Shown here: one piece after another, positions 1 through 7,515 of the stretch
How the letters are laid out: each line of letters opens with the position of its first letter
Numbering within the stretch: the first letter of the stretch is position 1
Assembly (NCBI GenBank): GCA_947474715.1
Contig: CANJJT010000085.1
Location: 1 to 19,442 of the forward strand
Reading direction: 5' to 3'
Source: CAIYPG01 sp903864555
Lineage (GTDB): Bacteria > Pseudomonadota > Gammaproteobacteria > Burkholderiales > SG8-39
DNA: 19,442 bases
Translations under genes and position numbers: made by a program
Notes under the pieces: generated by a model
Told to the model about the DNA's origin: nothing
The model's input: the letters and a program-made list of their open reading frames with translations, nothing else
The model's database searches: none

Positions 1-457
1 ACAGCGGCCGGTCCACGTGCAGAAACGCTGCATCGCGGTATCGATGCAGTTGCTGTGCCATGGCCTCGCCACCCTCGCCGCCGGCATCGCCAATCCCGAT
101 CACCCGCGGGGACATATCCCCCAGGCGCTGCAGCATGGGGCCGTCCAGCATCAGAATGGATGGCTCAGTGAAATCGACGATGCGCCGCAGATCCGGCGTG
201 CCGCTGCGTGGATTGAGCGGCACCCAGGTCTTGCCGCTGGCCAGGATGGCGAGCAGCGACACGAGATGATCGTCGCTGTTGATGGCGCCCAGTCCGACGC
301 GGTTGCCCGCCACCGGGTCGATGTGCTGCAGGGCGGCGGCCAGCGCCTGCACCTTACGTCCGAGCACGGCAAAGCTGAGGCTTCCGGCGGGCGTGATCAC
401 CGCAGGCCGGTCGGCGTGGCGCTGCACGGCGCGCCAGAAGAAGTCGATGGGGTTCAT
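1..457 (-). CDS. AMP-forming acyl-CoA synthetase/ligase, N-terminal part (runs off left edge)
   Basis: The 152 visible residues read MNPIDFFWRAVQRHADRPAV at the start and continue into a typical N-terminal segment of the ANL (acyl-CoA synthetase, luciferase-type) family: a paired hydrophobic repeat around 'LGRKVQALAAAL', then 'GAINSDDHLVSLLAILASGK' and 'TWVPLNPRSG'. Family members activate a carboxylic acid with ATP and ligate it to CoA in the cytoplasm. The ATP-binding TSGTTG loop and the catalytic lysine would lie beyond the window, so activity and substrate cannot be judged. The ATG at 457 follows the lyase stop by 29 nt, with a weak GGGA about 7 nt upstream. It looks like the last visible gene of the leftward caiB-bug-lyase-ligase operon. 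Confidence 0.8.
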   Translation of the reverse strand, partial: MNPIDFFWRAVQRHADRPAVITPAGSLSFAVLGRKVQALAAALQHIDPVAGNRVGLGAINSDDHLVSLLAILASGKTWVPLNPRSGTPDLRRIVDFTEPSILMLDGPMLQRLGDMSPRVIGIGDAGGEGGEAMAQQLHRYRDAAFLHVDRPL

Positions 458-486
458 GCAGCGTCCCGGTCCATGCCTGCCTGGCC

Positions 487-1470
487 TCAGGCCAGCGACA
501 GCCGCAGCGGCTTGGTCCCGTCGAAGGAAGTGCGCGTCATCATGGACAGCAGCTCGCGCTCCAGCACCTGCTCGCAGAAATGCGCGGTGTCCATGAGCAG
601 CGCCATGTCCAGGCCGGTGTTCACGCCCATGGACTCGAACAGCACGGCCAGGTCTTCCGTGGGCACATTGCCGGTATTGCCTTCGCCGTACTTGATCTTC
701 GCCGGATGCCCGCCGATGCCGCCGAAGGAGGAATCGAAGTGCGTCACCCCCGCCTCCCAGGCCGCGATGCAATTGGTCATGGCGGTGCCGCGGGTGTTGT
801 GGAAGTGCGCCACCAGCGTCGCCTCGGGTACCGCATCGCGCAGGTCGCGCACCAGATTCTTCACGCTGATCGGTGTGCCCATGCCGGAAGTCTCTCCCAG
901 CGTGATGGTGGTCACCCCGAGGCGGACGAAGTGGCGGATGTCCTCCACCACCACCTTCGGGTCCACCGCGCCCTCGAAGCTGCAGCCCAGAATCATGGAC
1001 AGCGCACCCACCAGCACGAACTTGCCGCGCGTCACCTCGGCCATCTGCTCGATCAGCGCCCACTGCTCGGCCCGGCTGCGGTTGAGGTTCTTCTTGGTGT
1101 GCGATTCGGTGGCCGAGATGATGAAACTGATCTCCTCCGGCCCGTAGCCCTGGTCACGCGCCGCGAGTGCCCTGTTAACCGAATGCATGTTGGCGCAGGT
1201 GGCCTTGTAGCGCGTGCCGGGGCGGCGCTTCATCTGCTGCAGCAGCGTCTCGGCATCGGCAAACTGCGGCACGTTCTTCGGATGGGCGAAGGAAGTAGCC
1301 TCGATGCGCGGGAAACCGATGCGGGTGAAGCGGTCGAGCAGGTCCGACTTCACGGCCGTCTCGATATAGCGGGACTCGTGCTGCAGGCCGTCGCGCACGA
1401 AGCATTCGCAGAAGATCACCTCGGGGGCCGGGTTCGCTGTGGCGCTGGCTGGCGGGTGGGTCGTGTTCAC
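487..1470 (-). CDS. Hydroxymethylglutaryl-CoA lyase-like protein
   Basis: This is a 327-residue TIM-barrel protein of the HMGL-like family (acyl-CoA aldol cleavage; HMG-CoA lyase gives acetyl-CoA plus acetoacetate). Visible residues that fit the family are R26-D27 in 'CFVRDGLQ', the metal-binding H222 and H224 in 'AHFHN', and N268 in 'GNTGNVPTED'. The flexible active-site loop, usually GLGGCP, reads GIGGHP, with His255 where HMG-CoA lyases carry a catalytic Cys; this raises doubt about the exact reaction. I chose the GTG at 1470 because GGAG lies 9 nt upstream and the protein then starts close to the family's usual N-terminus; an in-frame ATG at 1539 would overlap the upstream receptor gene. 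It follows that gene by 26 nt. Confidence 0.88.
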   Translation of the reverse strand: MNTTHPPASATANPAPEVIFCECFVRDGLQHESRYIETAVKSDLLDRFTRIGFPRIEATSFAHPKNVPQFADAETLLQQMKRRPGTRYKATCANMHSVNRALAARDQGYGPEEISFIISATESHTKKNLNRSRAEQWALIEQMAEVTRGKFVLVGALSMILGCSFEGAVDPKVVVEDIRHFVRLGVTTITLGETSGMGTPISVKNLVRDLRDAVPEATLVAHFHNTRGTAMTNCIAAWEAGVTHFDSSFGGIGGHPAKIKYGEGNTGNVPTEDLAVLFESMGVNTGLDMALLMDTAHFCEQVLERELLSMMTRTSFDGTKPLRLSLA

Positions 1471-1496
1471 GTGCAGGTTCTCCGGGTGAAACCAGC

Positions 1497-2585
1497 CTAC
1501 TCGGGCTGGATGTTGAGCGAACGGATCAGGGGCACCCACACCTTCTGCTCGCGGGCGATGAAGCTGGCGGCGGTCTGCGGCGTGGAGCCTTCCAGCACTT
1601 CCGAGCCGCGCGCCTCCAGGTTGGACTTGATCTCGGTCTCGCGCAGCACGGCATTGAGGTCGCGGTTGACGCGCTGGATGATGGCCACCGGCGTGGCAGC
1701 CGGCGCAAGGATGGCATTCCAGGTATGCGGGTCGAAGTCGGCCACGCCCTCGTCGGCAAAGGAACGCACCCCCGGCAGGCTGGCGCGCGGGCGCCCGGCC
1801 GTGGCGTAGGCGCGCAAGGTGCCGTTACGGATGTGCTCCTCGGCGCCGGTGCCGCCCAGCGAGGTGAAGACGAAATTGATGCGCCCGGCCAGCATGTCGA
1901 CAATGGCCGGGCCATTGCCCTTGTACGGCACATGCAGCAGGTCGGTGCCGGTGAGTCGCTTGAAGTACTCCGGCACCACATGCGAAATGGAACCCGCGCC
2001 ACCCGATCCGTAAGTGAGCTTGCCCGGATTGGCTTTCGCATAGGCCAGCATCTCCTTGACGTTGCGGCCTGGCGTGGACGAATGCGCGAGCAGCACCTGC
2101 GGACTGCGCGAGATCAGGCCGACGGCGGCCAGGTCCTTGTCCGGGTCGAAGGGCAGGTCGCGCGTGAGGCCGACGTTGTAGATCAACTGCGAGCTGGTGC
2201 CCAGCAGCAGCAGGTAGCCATCGGGCGCCGCCCGGGTGACGGTGACCGTGCCGGTGATGCCACCGCCCCCCAGGCGGTTTTCCACCAGCACCGACTGACC
2301 CATCAGCGCGCTCATGCGCGGGGCGATCAGGCGGGCGCTGTAGTCATTGGTGCTGCCCGCGGGGAAGGCCACGATGATGCGCACCGGTCGCGATGGGTAG
2401 GCGTCCTGGGCCTGACTGGCGGATGGCAGCAGGGAAGCCATGATGCCGATCGTTGGAACAACCATGGCAGCGGCCATGGCCACCGCCACTGTGACCGTCT
2501 TCGCCAGCCCTGCCCTCCCTGCCCTCCCTACTCTGACGGGTGACGGATGCTGTCTGGACCAAGTCTGCAGATGCCTTGCCATCAT
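1497..2585 (-). CDS. Bug-family (TctC-like) tripartite tricarboxylate transporter substrate-binding protein 1
   Basis: This 362-residue periplasmic solute receptor binds organic acids for TTT-type transport or sensing. It has a long basic N-terminus, then a hydrophobic signal helix ('VTVAVAMAAAMVVPTIGIMA') and a likely cleavage after ASQAQ. The mature part opens with 'YPSRPVRIIVAFPAGSTNDY', the usual Bug start, followed by 'APDGYLLLLGTSS', 'LTYGSGGAGSISHVV' and 'LLHVPYKGNGPAIVDMLAGR', all classic Bug segments. The start at 2585 is fixed by a perfect AGGAGGAG 7 nt upstream; a second ATG follows at once. It sits between the CoA-transferase and the lyase of the same operon, which suggests that it captures the acid the operon degrades. 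No TctA/TctB gene is present in the window. Confidence 0.93.
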   Translation of the reverse strand: MMARHLQTWSRQHPSPVRVGRAGRAGLAKTVTVAVAMAAAMVVPTIGIMASLLPSASQAQDAYPSRPVRIIVAFPAGSTNDYSARLIAPRMSALMGQSVLVENRLGGGGITGTVTVTRAAPDGYLLLLGTSSQLIYNVGLTRDLPFDPDKDLAAVGLISRSPQVLLAHSSTPGRNVKEMLAYAKANPGKLTYGSGGAGSISHVVPEYFKRLTGTDLLHVPYKGNGPAIVDMLAGRINFVFTSLGGTGAEEHIRNGTLRAYATAGRPRASLPGVRSFADEGVADFDPHTWNAILAPAATPVAIIQRVNRDLNAVLRETEIKSNLEARGSEVLEGSTPQTAASFIAREQKVWVPLIRSLNIQPE

Positions 2586-2682
2586 GAGATCTCTCCTCCT
2601 GTGATGCACCAGCCACTCCGGGTGACCGCGGGTGACTGATTGCTCCCGCTGGTTCTGCGGGTAGTGGGTTTATCGGTATTCG

Positions 2683-3888
2683 TTATCGTCGGCCATCGAC
2701 CGTCACGCCGGCCTCCACCAGCCTGTCGATATCGCCGGTGGCGAAACCAGCCTCACGCAGCACTTCGACGCTGTGTTCACCCAGCAATGGCGCATGGCGG
2801 CTGATGGCCGGGCGCGTGTGGGACCACTCCCCCGGCGACTGCATCGCCACCAGGCGGCCCTCGCTGGGATGCTCGATCGGCTCGAACAGGCCGATGGCCT
2901 TGAGATGCGGGTCCTGCATCAGGGTCTCGAAGGTGTGCACCGGGAAGGTCGGGATGCCGCTGCCTTCCAGCAGGGCCATGATCTCGGCGGTGCTGCGTTG
3001 TGCCAGTTCGTCGGAGACCATCTGGTACAGCTCGGAGATATGGCGGGTGCGGCTGCCCATGTCGCGAAAGCGCGGATCGCTGGTGAAAAGCTCCCCTTTG
3101 CCGATGCGCTGCAGGAAGGCCTTCCAGTCCTTGTCGGTGTAGACCACGCAGCAGCACACCCCGTCGCGCGTGGCATAGGGACGGCGCGCGCTGGATACCA
3201 GCCGCGGATAGCCGAAGTCCCCCAGTGGCGGCTCGAAGGTATGGCCGTAGAGATGGTCGCCCAGCACATAGGTGGTCATGGTCTCGAACATGGGCACGTC
3301 GATGGACTGCCCTTCGCCGGTTTTCGCCTTGTGGTACAGCGCGGCATTGATCATGCCCATGGCGTAGAGGCCCACCGAACGGTCGGCGATGGTGACGGGA
3401 AAGAAGCGTGGAATGCCGCCGCTGTGCTGCGCATTGAGCATGGGAATGCCGGTGGCGCCCTGTATGACGTCATCGACGGCACCGGCTTCGGCATAGGGTC
3501 CACGCTGGCTGAAGCCGAACATGCCCACATAGATGAGGCCCGGATTGACCGCACGCAGTTCATCGTAGGACAGCCCGAGGCCGCGCATGCTGTGCGGACG
3601 CAGGTTGTAGGTGAGAACGTCAGCCGCCTTCACCAGCGCCAGCAGCGCCTCGCGCCCGGCCGGCTGCTTCAGGTCGAGCACGATGCTGCGCTTGTTGCGG
3701 TTGAGGTTGAGGTAGAGCGGGCCCATGCCCTTGCTGCGCATCGGGCCGATGCCGCGGGTGCGGTCACCCTCCGGGGCTTCGACCTTGATGACGTCGGCCC
3801 CGAGGTCGCCGAGGATCTGCGTGGCGTACGGCCCCATCAGCACCGAAGTGAGGTCGATGATTTTGACGCCGGAAAGCGGTCCTGCCAT
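2683..3888 (-). CDS. Class III (CaiB/BaiF) CoA-transferase 1
   Basis: The 401-residue protein transfers CoA between carboxylic acids through an acyl-aspartyl intermediate in the cytoplasm. It begins 'MAGPLSGVKIIDLTSVLMGP' and continues 'LGDLGADVIKVEAP' and 'LNRNKRSIVLDL', the standard CaiB/BaiF N-terminal pattern. Counting from this start, the conserved Asp falls at residue 169 ('TIADRSVG'), the same number as the catalytic Asp of formyl-CoA transferase. An in-frame ATG at 3903 adds five residues (MGRNS); 3888 was preferred because family members start near 'PLSGVKI' and GGGA lies about 10 nt upstream. It is the first gene of the operon; a palindrome at 3943-3964 is centred about 65 bp upstream. 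The acid substrate is unknown. Confidence 0.92.
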   Translation of the reverse strand: MAGPLSGVKIIDLTSVLMGPYATQILGDLGADVIKVEAPEGDRTRGIGPMRSKGMGPLYLNLNRNKRSIVLDLKQPAGREALLALVKAADVLTYNLRPHSMRGLGLSYDELRAVNPGLIYVGMFGFSQRGPYAEAGAVDDVIQGATGIPMLNAQHSGGIPRFFPVTIADRSVGLYAMGMINAALYHKAKTGEGQSIDVPMFETMTTYVLGDHLYGHTFEPPLGDFGYPRLVSSARRPYATRDGVCCCVVYTDKDWKAFLQRIGKGELFTSDPRFRDMGSRTRHISELYQMVSDELAQRSTAEIMALLEGSGIPTFPVHTFETLMQDPHLKAIGLFEPIEHPSEGRLVAMQSPGEWSHTRPAISRHAPLLGEHSVEVLREAGFATGDIDRLVEAGVTVDGRR

Positions 3889-3942
3889 TGAGTTTCGTCC
3901 CATTCCATGGAGTGGCGGCGAAGCAGCCGTCCCTCTGAACGC

Positions 3943-3964
3943 ATAGTTCTATTGATAGAACTAT
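3943..3964. promoter_or_regulatory. Perfect palindrome, probable repressor/activator operator for the caiB-1 operon
   Basis: Left arm ATAGTTCTAT and right arm ATAGAACTAT are exact reverse complements around a central TG, giving 22 bp of dyad symmetry. It sits in an AT-rich patch between the caiB-1 start and the small plus-strand ORF. GTTC/GAAC half-sites at this spacing resemble operators of IclR-type regulators such as PcaR; that comparison is from memory and the regulator gene is not in the window. It has no T-run and too short a loop to be a good terminator. Confidence 0.6.
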
Positions 3965-4169
3965 TAAAACACAGCCCGGGAAGTCTTACCAAAGCGCCCT
4001 GCGAATGGCCTGGCAAACAGGGCTTTGCCTTGCATCCAGGGTCGGACCCGCTTGCCGGCATCCCTATCCGGGACCTGGAAACTGATGGAGTGTGGATTTG
4101 TTCCTGTTTTTCTGCCGGGGCAGGACGTATGCTGATGGCATGCAATCTCGAAGCGATACCCTCCTCACC
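3965..4169. other. Intergenic stretch upstream of caiB-1 and of the small plus-strand ORF
   Basis: Together with the small ORF and the palindrome this makes the 447-bp gap between caiB-1 and the next receptor gene. I see no convincing long coding frame here. A short hairpin CTGCC-GG-GGCAG lies around 4112-4125. The sequence GTATGCTGATGGC just before the small ORF could hold a weak -10, but no good -35 accompanies it. Promoters for caiB-1 (leftward) and possibly the small ORF (rightward) should lie in this stretch. Confidence 0.4.
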
Positions 4170-4295
4170 ATGCAAACCCGGGTTCATGACATCCCGTCGC
4201 AGAACAAGCCGGGCGTCAGCATCGGCATGATTCTCGCCGTGCTCGCCCTCACGCTGTTCACCGTCGCCCTCGGGGTGCGGATTTACATCCTGTAG
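4170..4295 (+). CDS. Possible small single-pass membrane protein
   Basis: The frame encodes 41 residues: a polar N-terminus MQTRVHDIPSQNKPG followed by one hydrophobic helix 'MILAVLALTLFTVALGV' and a short RIYIL tail. In-frame ATGs further upstream (4140 and 4092) would lengthen it to 51 or 67 residues. No clear ribosome binding site precedes any of them. The clean polar-helix-tail layout and the lack of an overlapping gene on the other strand make chance less likely than for the antisense frames elsewhere. I do not recognise a family. It could be a real small membrane protein or a fortuitous frame. Confidence 0.4.
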   Translation: MQTRVHDIPSQNKPGVSIGMILAVLALTLFTVALGVRIYIL

Positions 4296-4335
4296 ACAGC
4301 GCAGGCACGACTGCGGCCGTAGCGTCGAACTGCGG

Positions 4336-5304
4336 TCAGTCCAGCCTGGCCCCGGATTTCTGCACGATCTCGCCCCACTTGCGGCTTTCGCTGTCGATGA
4401 GGCGGGCAAACTCCTGGGTCGGCTTGACGAAGGGCTCTGCGCCCATGGCTGACAGCGCCTCGATGAGTTTCGGCTGCCGTAGCGTCACCGCGGCATCATC
4501 AACGATGCGCTTCACCACGTCCGCGGACAGGCCCACCGGACCGAGCAGCGCAAACCACACGCTCACGTCATAACCCGGCACCACGGTGTGGATAGGCGGC
4601 ACACCCGGGAACTGCGGCGCCGGGTTCAGGCCCGACAAACCCAGCGCGCGCACCTTGCCCTGCCGGGCGAACTCCACATGCACCAGATAACTCTGGATCA
4701 TCATGTCCAGGCGCCCGGCGAGCAGGTCGATGGTGGTCTGGTTGGCGCCCTTGTAGGGCACATGCAGGAATTTCGTGCCGGTCATGGATTCAAACAGTGC
4801 CACGGCCAGGTGGCTGGAGGTGCCTACGCCGCCGGAGCCGTAGCTCAGTTGTCCGGGCCGCTTCTTCGCCAGGGTGATCAGTTCGGCCATCGACTTCACC
4901 GGCAGCGAAGGATGCACCACCAACACATTGGCCGATGAGGCCAGGGTGGTGACCGGGGTGAAGTCCTTCACCGGGTCATAGCCCAGCTTCGAGTAAAGGT
5001 GCTGGTTGATGGCCAGGGTGCCGGTGGTGGCAAAGAACAGCGTGTAGCCATCCGGCGCCGCACCCGCCACGGCCTGCGCGGCGATCGCACCCCCTGCGCC
5101 AGGGCGCCCGTCCAGCACGATCTGTTGTTTCATCTGCTGGGAGAGCGAGGCGGAGATGACGCGGGCCAGGTCGTCGGTGCCGCCGCCCGGCGGAAAAGGC
5201 ACTACCAGCCGGATGGATTTCTCCGGATAAGCCGCCAGGGCTGGCGCCAGCAGGCTGCAGCAGCCCAGAAGCACAGCGGACAAGCCCTGGACGATCGGCT
5301 TCAT
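4336..5304 (-). CDS. Bug-family (TctC-like) substrate-binding protein 2
   Basis: This 322-residue periplasmic receptor has a textbook signal peptide, MKPIVQGLSAVLLGCC followed by SLLAPALA, with cleavage before AYPEKSI. The mature protein has 'IRLVVPFPPGGGTDDLARVI', 'AAPDGYTLFFATTGTLAINQ', 'LSYGSGGVGTSSHLAVALFE' and 'FLHVPYKGANQTTIDLLAGR', all diagnostic of Bug proteins. Its ATG overlaps the TGA of the upstream flavoprotein (ATGA), so the two are almost certainly co-translated and functionally linked: receptor for the substrate, flavoenzyme for a redox step on it. It ends convergently with the small plus-strand ORF, 40 bp apart. Confidence 0.93.
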   Translation of the reverse strand: MKPIVQGLSAVLLGCCSLLAPALAAYPEKSIRLVVPFPPGGGTDDLARVISASLSQQMKQQIVLDGRPGAGGAIAAQAVAGAAPDGYTLFFATTGTLAINQHLYSKLGYDPVKDFTPVTTLASSANVLVVHPSLPVKSMAELITLAKKRPGQLSYGSGGVGTSSHLAVALFESMTGTKFLHVPYKGANQTTIDLLAGRLDMMIQSYLVHVEFARQGKVRALGLSGLNPAPQFPGVPPIHTVVPGYDVSVWFALLGPVGLSADVVKRIVDDAAVTLRQPKLIEALSAMGAEPFVKPTQEFARLIDSESRKWGEIVQKSGARLD

Positions 5305-6740
5305 GCCCTCTCCTTCGCAGTCAGTTCCGCCAGCGCCGTTTCCGCGGCGACATAGCCCAGCACCGAAGCCGACAACAGGCCATTGCCCGAGACATAGCCC
5401 GAGCCGCCGGCCTTGCCGCTGATGCAGGTGGCCGCGCCACCGCCGGCAAACAGGTTGGGAATGGGCGAGCCATCGGGTCGCATCACATGGCCTTGCAGGT
5501 CCACCATCAGTCCGCCCTGGGTGTGGAACAGGCAGGCCTGCACCCGCGTCACCACATAGGGCGGCTGCAAGGGCGCCATGCCGAATGCCTTGCGCCCGAA
5601 AGGGTCCGCCAGTTCACCGCGGGCGGTGCGCTGGTAGGCATCGAAGGTCCGCGCCAGGCCCGCCTCATCGATGCCGTGGATGGCGGCCAGCGCAGCAATG
5701 CTGTCGGCCTGCTGCGCCCCGCCCATGGCCACCAGGTTCTTGTAGGTCGCCAGATGCTCGCCGATATAGTCACGGATGCGCGTGTCGTAGATGGCGTAGA
5801 CCTCGTTGCCGAACTGGCGCGAGATGGCCCCGAAGCCGGAGTAGCCGATGTTCTCGTTGGCAAAGCGCTGGCCGGCGCGATTGACGTAGAAGGCGCCCTT
5901 TTCCGCCGCGCTCCAGGTGAGCAGGTGGCGTTGCGGGTAGGCGACGCTGCCATGCGGCTGATAGGCGGCTATGTTGGCCAGTTGCGCGCCCAGTGCGCGG
6001 CCCCACCGCACGGCATCGCCCTCGCTGCCGGGCGCGCCGAAAAAGGGCGCCTCGGCGATGTCCGGGCAATACTCGCGCTTGAGTTCGGTGTTGCCGCCGA
6101 AGCCGCCGGTGGCGAGGATGACTTTCTTCGCCAGCACGCGGCGCGATCCGCCCATGCCCGGTGGCCCTGCCAGCTCGGCGCCGGTGATGCGACCGGAAGC
6201 ATCGTGGAGCAACTGCTTCACCGGCGTGGAGAACGCGATGGCTATGCCTTCGCGTCGTGCCGCTGCAGCCAGGTCCTCCACCAGGTCCAGGCCCTTGCCG
6301 CTGGGCTGCAGGTGCAGGCGTGCCGTCTGGTGGCCGATGTGCTTGTAGTCGGTATAGAGCTTGAAGCGGATGCTGCAGCGGTCGATCAGCCAGTGCACCA
6401 CTTCGGCCGAGCGCGCCGCCAGCATGCGCGTCAGGTGCGAGGCATCGTGGGGCCCGGTGATGCGCTCGATGTCGGCCACCATGCCATCGACACTGTCGCT
6501 GATGCCAGCGTCCCGCTGCAGGCGCGTGCCGGCCGCAGGGATGGTCCCGGTGGACAGGGTGGTATCGCCGGCAAAGCAGTCGAGCTTTTCCACCAGCATC
6601 ACGCTGGCGCCGCCCTGGGCCGCGCGAATGGCGGCAATCAGGCCGCAAGCACCAGCGCCGGCCACCAGCACATCCACATGGACATCCTCCGCAGGTGCAG
6701 CAGGCGCGCCTGTGCCCTGCCCTTCATGGACTGGTTGCAT
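5301..6740 (-). CDS. FAD-dependent oxidoreductase of the fumarate reductase/succinate dehydrogenase flavoprotein family (1)
   Basis: This 479-residue protein starts with a dinucleotide-binding fold: GAGACG at residues 28-33 and the ribose-binding Glu51 in 'VMLVEK'. It continues with 'VILATGGFGGNTELKREYCP' and 'GAPGSEGDAVRWG', and ends with the family's C-terminal FAD segment 'NLFAGGGAATCISGKAGGSG' and 'YVSGNGLLSA'. The family includes fumarate reductases, flavocytochrome c and 3-ketosteroid dehydrogenases; no haem-binding CXXCH or covalent-FAD motif is visible. AGGAGGAG ends 3 nt before the ATG, which supports the start. It is likely to oxidise or reduce a C=C bond in a carboxylic acid or ketone; the substrate cannot be named. 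It is the first gene of a two-gene operon with Bug receptor 2. Confidence 0.9.
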   Translation of the reverse strand: MQPVHEGQGTGAPAAPAEDVHVDVLVAGAGACGLIAAIRAAQGGASVMLVEKLDCFAGDTTLSTGTIPAAGTRLQRDAGISDSVDGMVADIERITGPHDASHLTRMLAARSAEVVHWLIDRCSIRFKLYTDYKHIGHQTARLHLQPSGKGLDLVEDLAAAARREGIAIAFSTPVKQLLHDASGRITGAELAGPPGMGGSRRVLAKKVILATGGFGGNTELKREYCPDIAEAPFFGAPGSEGDAVRWGRALGAQLANIAAYQPHGSVAYPQRHLLTWSAAEKGAFYVNRAGQRFANENIGYSGFGAISRQFGNEVYAIYDTRIRDYIGEHLATYKNLVAMGGAQQADSIAALAAIHGIDEAGLARTFDAYQRTARGELADPFGRKAFGMAPLQPPYVVTRVQACLFHTQGGLMVDLQGHVMRPDGSPIPNLFAGGGAATCISGKAGGSGYVSGNGLLSASVLGYVAAETALAELTAKERA

Positions 6741-6972
6741 CCTCTCCTCCTGAGGCCTGGGGGCCTGCTTTTATTGTGTGGCCACTTTACACCTGCGAAG
6801 CGCCACCGGCACCTGAGGTCACGCGCGAGCATGCAGACCAACCTGTAATTATTATCTTTTTGGGATGGTATTCAGCTTCAGCATTGAATAAACAGGACTA
6901 TTATTATCAGATTGTCCATTCCGGCCTCGAGCCCGCGGGGGCTCTACCGGAAAAGCCTGCACCGGACCACGC
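6741..6972. other. Intergenic region with AT-rich island, direct repeats and a dyad upstream of the flavoprotein-Bug operon
   Basis: This spacer holds an AT-rich patch (about 6845-6910) inside GC-rich DNA. The 9-mer ATTATTATC occurs at 6848-6856 and again at 6900-6908, 52 bp apart. Between the copies lies an inverted repeat with TATTCA at 6869-6874 and TGAATA at 6885-6890. The patch is a reasonable place for the leftward promoter and regulator sites of the flavoprotein operon, but I cannot define a matched -35/-10 pair. Confidence 0.45.
6929..6944 (-). terminator. Weak hairpin downstream of the small membrane protein gene
   Basis: GAGCCC and GGGCTC form a 6-bp stem around GCGG, 29 bp beyond the stop of the leftward membrane-protein gene. 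There is no following T-run, so it may be a weak or Rho-assisted terminator, or no terminator at all. Confidence 0.3.
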
Positions 6973-7410
6973 TCAGAAAAAGCGCGTGTCCTGTTCCGGC
7001 ACGTGGCCACCACGCTCCTGCAGCACCTTGCGCATGCGGGTGACCACATATTCGGAGACATCCTCGGGATTCTCGTAGGCCTTGGGATAGACCAGTACCT
7101 TGCCCTTGGGGCTTTCCAGAATGAAGGCGCCGGCGTACATGCGCACTTCCTTCACGTCGCTCCAGGCGAAGAAGGTACGGCCCTGCAAGGTGGCCTGCTC
7201 CACGCCGGCATCGCTCAGGCGGGTGCTCTGGTACTTGTGCGTCGACCACAGCAGGCCGAAGGAACAGGCAGCACAGGCCAGCAGGCCGGCCGTGGCGATG
7301 GGCCCGGTGAATCCGGTGTCGGCGAACACCGCAAACAGGGTCAGCGCCACCATGCAAACCAGCAGCAAACCGTTGCTGAAGAGATAGCGTCTTGAGAGCT
7401 TGAGTGGCAT
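6973..7410 (-). CDS. Small inner-membrane protein with two N-terminal helices and a soluble C-terminal domain (possible PH-like)
   Basis: From MPLKLSRRYLFSNG the protein has 145 residues. Two hydrophobic segments lie at about 13-30 and 39-55 ('NGLLLVCMVALTLFAVFA' and 'TAGLLACAACSFGLLW'). A compact soluble part follows with alternating strands, 'ATLQGRTFFAWSDVKEVRMY' and 'GAFILESPKGKVLVYPKAYE', and a final helix. This layout resembles small membrane proteins with a bacterial PH-like domain, but the resemblance is by eye only and no function is known. The frame stays open to an ATG at 7515, but the residues before MPLKL look non-native and the MITE begins there, so 7410 is preferred although the ribosome binding site is weak. 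Confidence 0.65.
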   Translation of the reverse strand: MPLKLSRRYLFSNGLLLVCMVALTLFAVFADTGFTGPIATAGLLACAACSFGLLWSTHKYQSTRLSDAGVEQATLQGRTFFAWSDVKEVRMYAGAFILESPKGKVLVYPKAYENPEDVSEYVVTRMRKVLQERGGHVPEQDTRFF

Positions 7411-7515
7411 GGCGACGCATTGTACACAGCCTGCATGGCGCTCCGGGCGATTCCTGCAACATTCTGTGGCCGGGCGCAAGAAGCGGATGGCGGCACCGAC
7501 TGCCCGGGACGACAC

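Noticed and set aside
580..1809. 409-codon plus-strand frame
   Set aside because: It spans parts of two well-supported minus-strand genes (lyase and receptor) and has no family resemblance.
2620..2670. Hairpin CCCGC-GCGGG between caiB-1 and Bug receptor 1 as a terminator
   Set aside because: Only a 5-bp stem, no T-run in the leftward direction, and the genes look co-transcribed.
5487..6848. 453-codon plus-strand frame opposite flavoprotein 1
   Set aside because: Composition typical of antisense frames in high-GC DNA and no recognisable motif.
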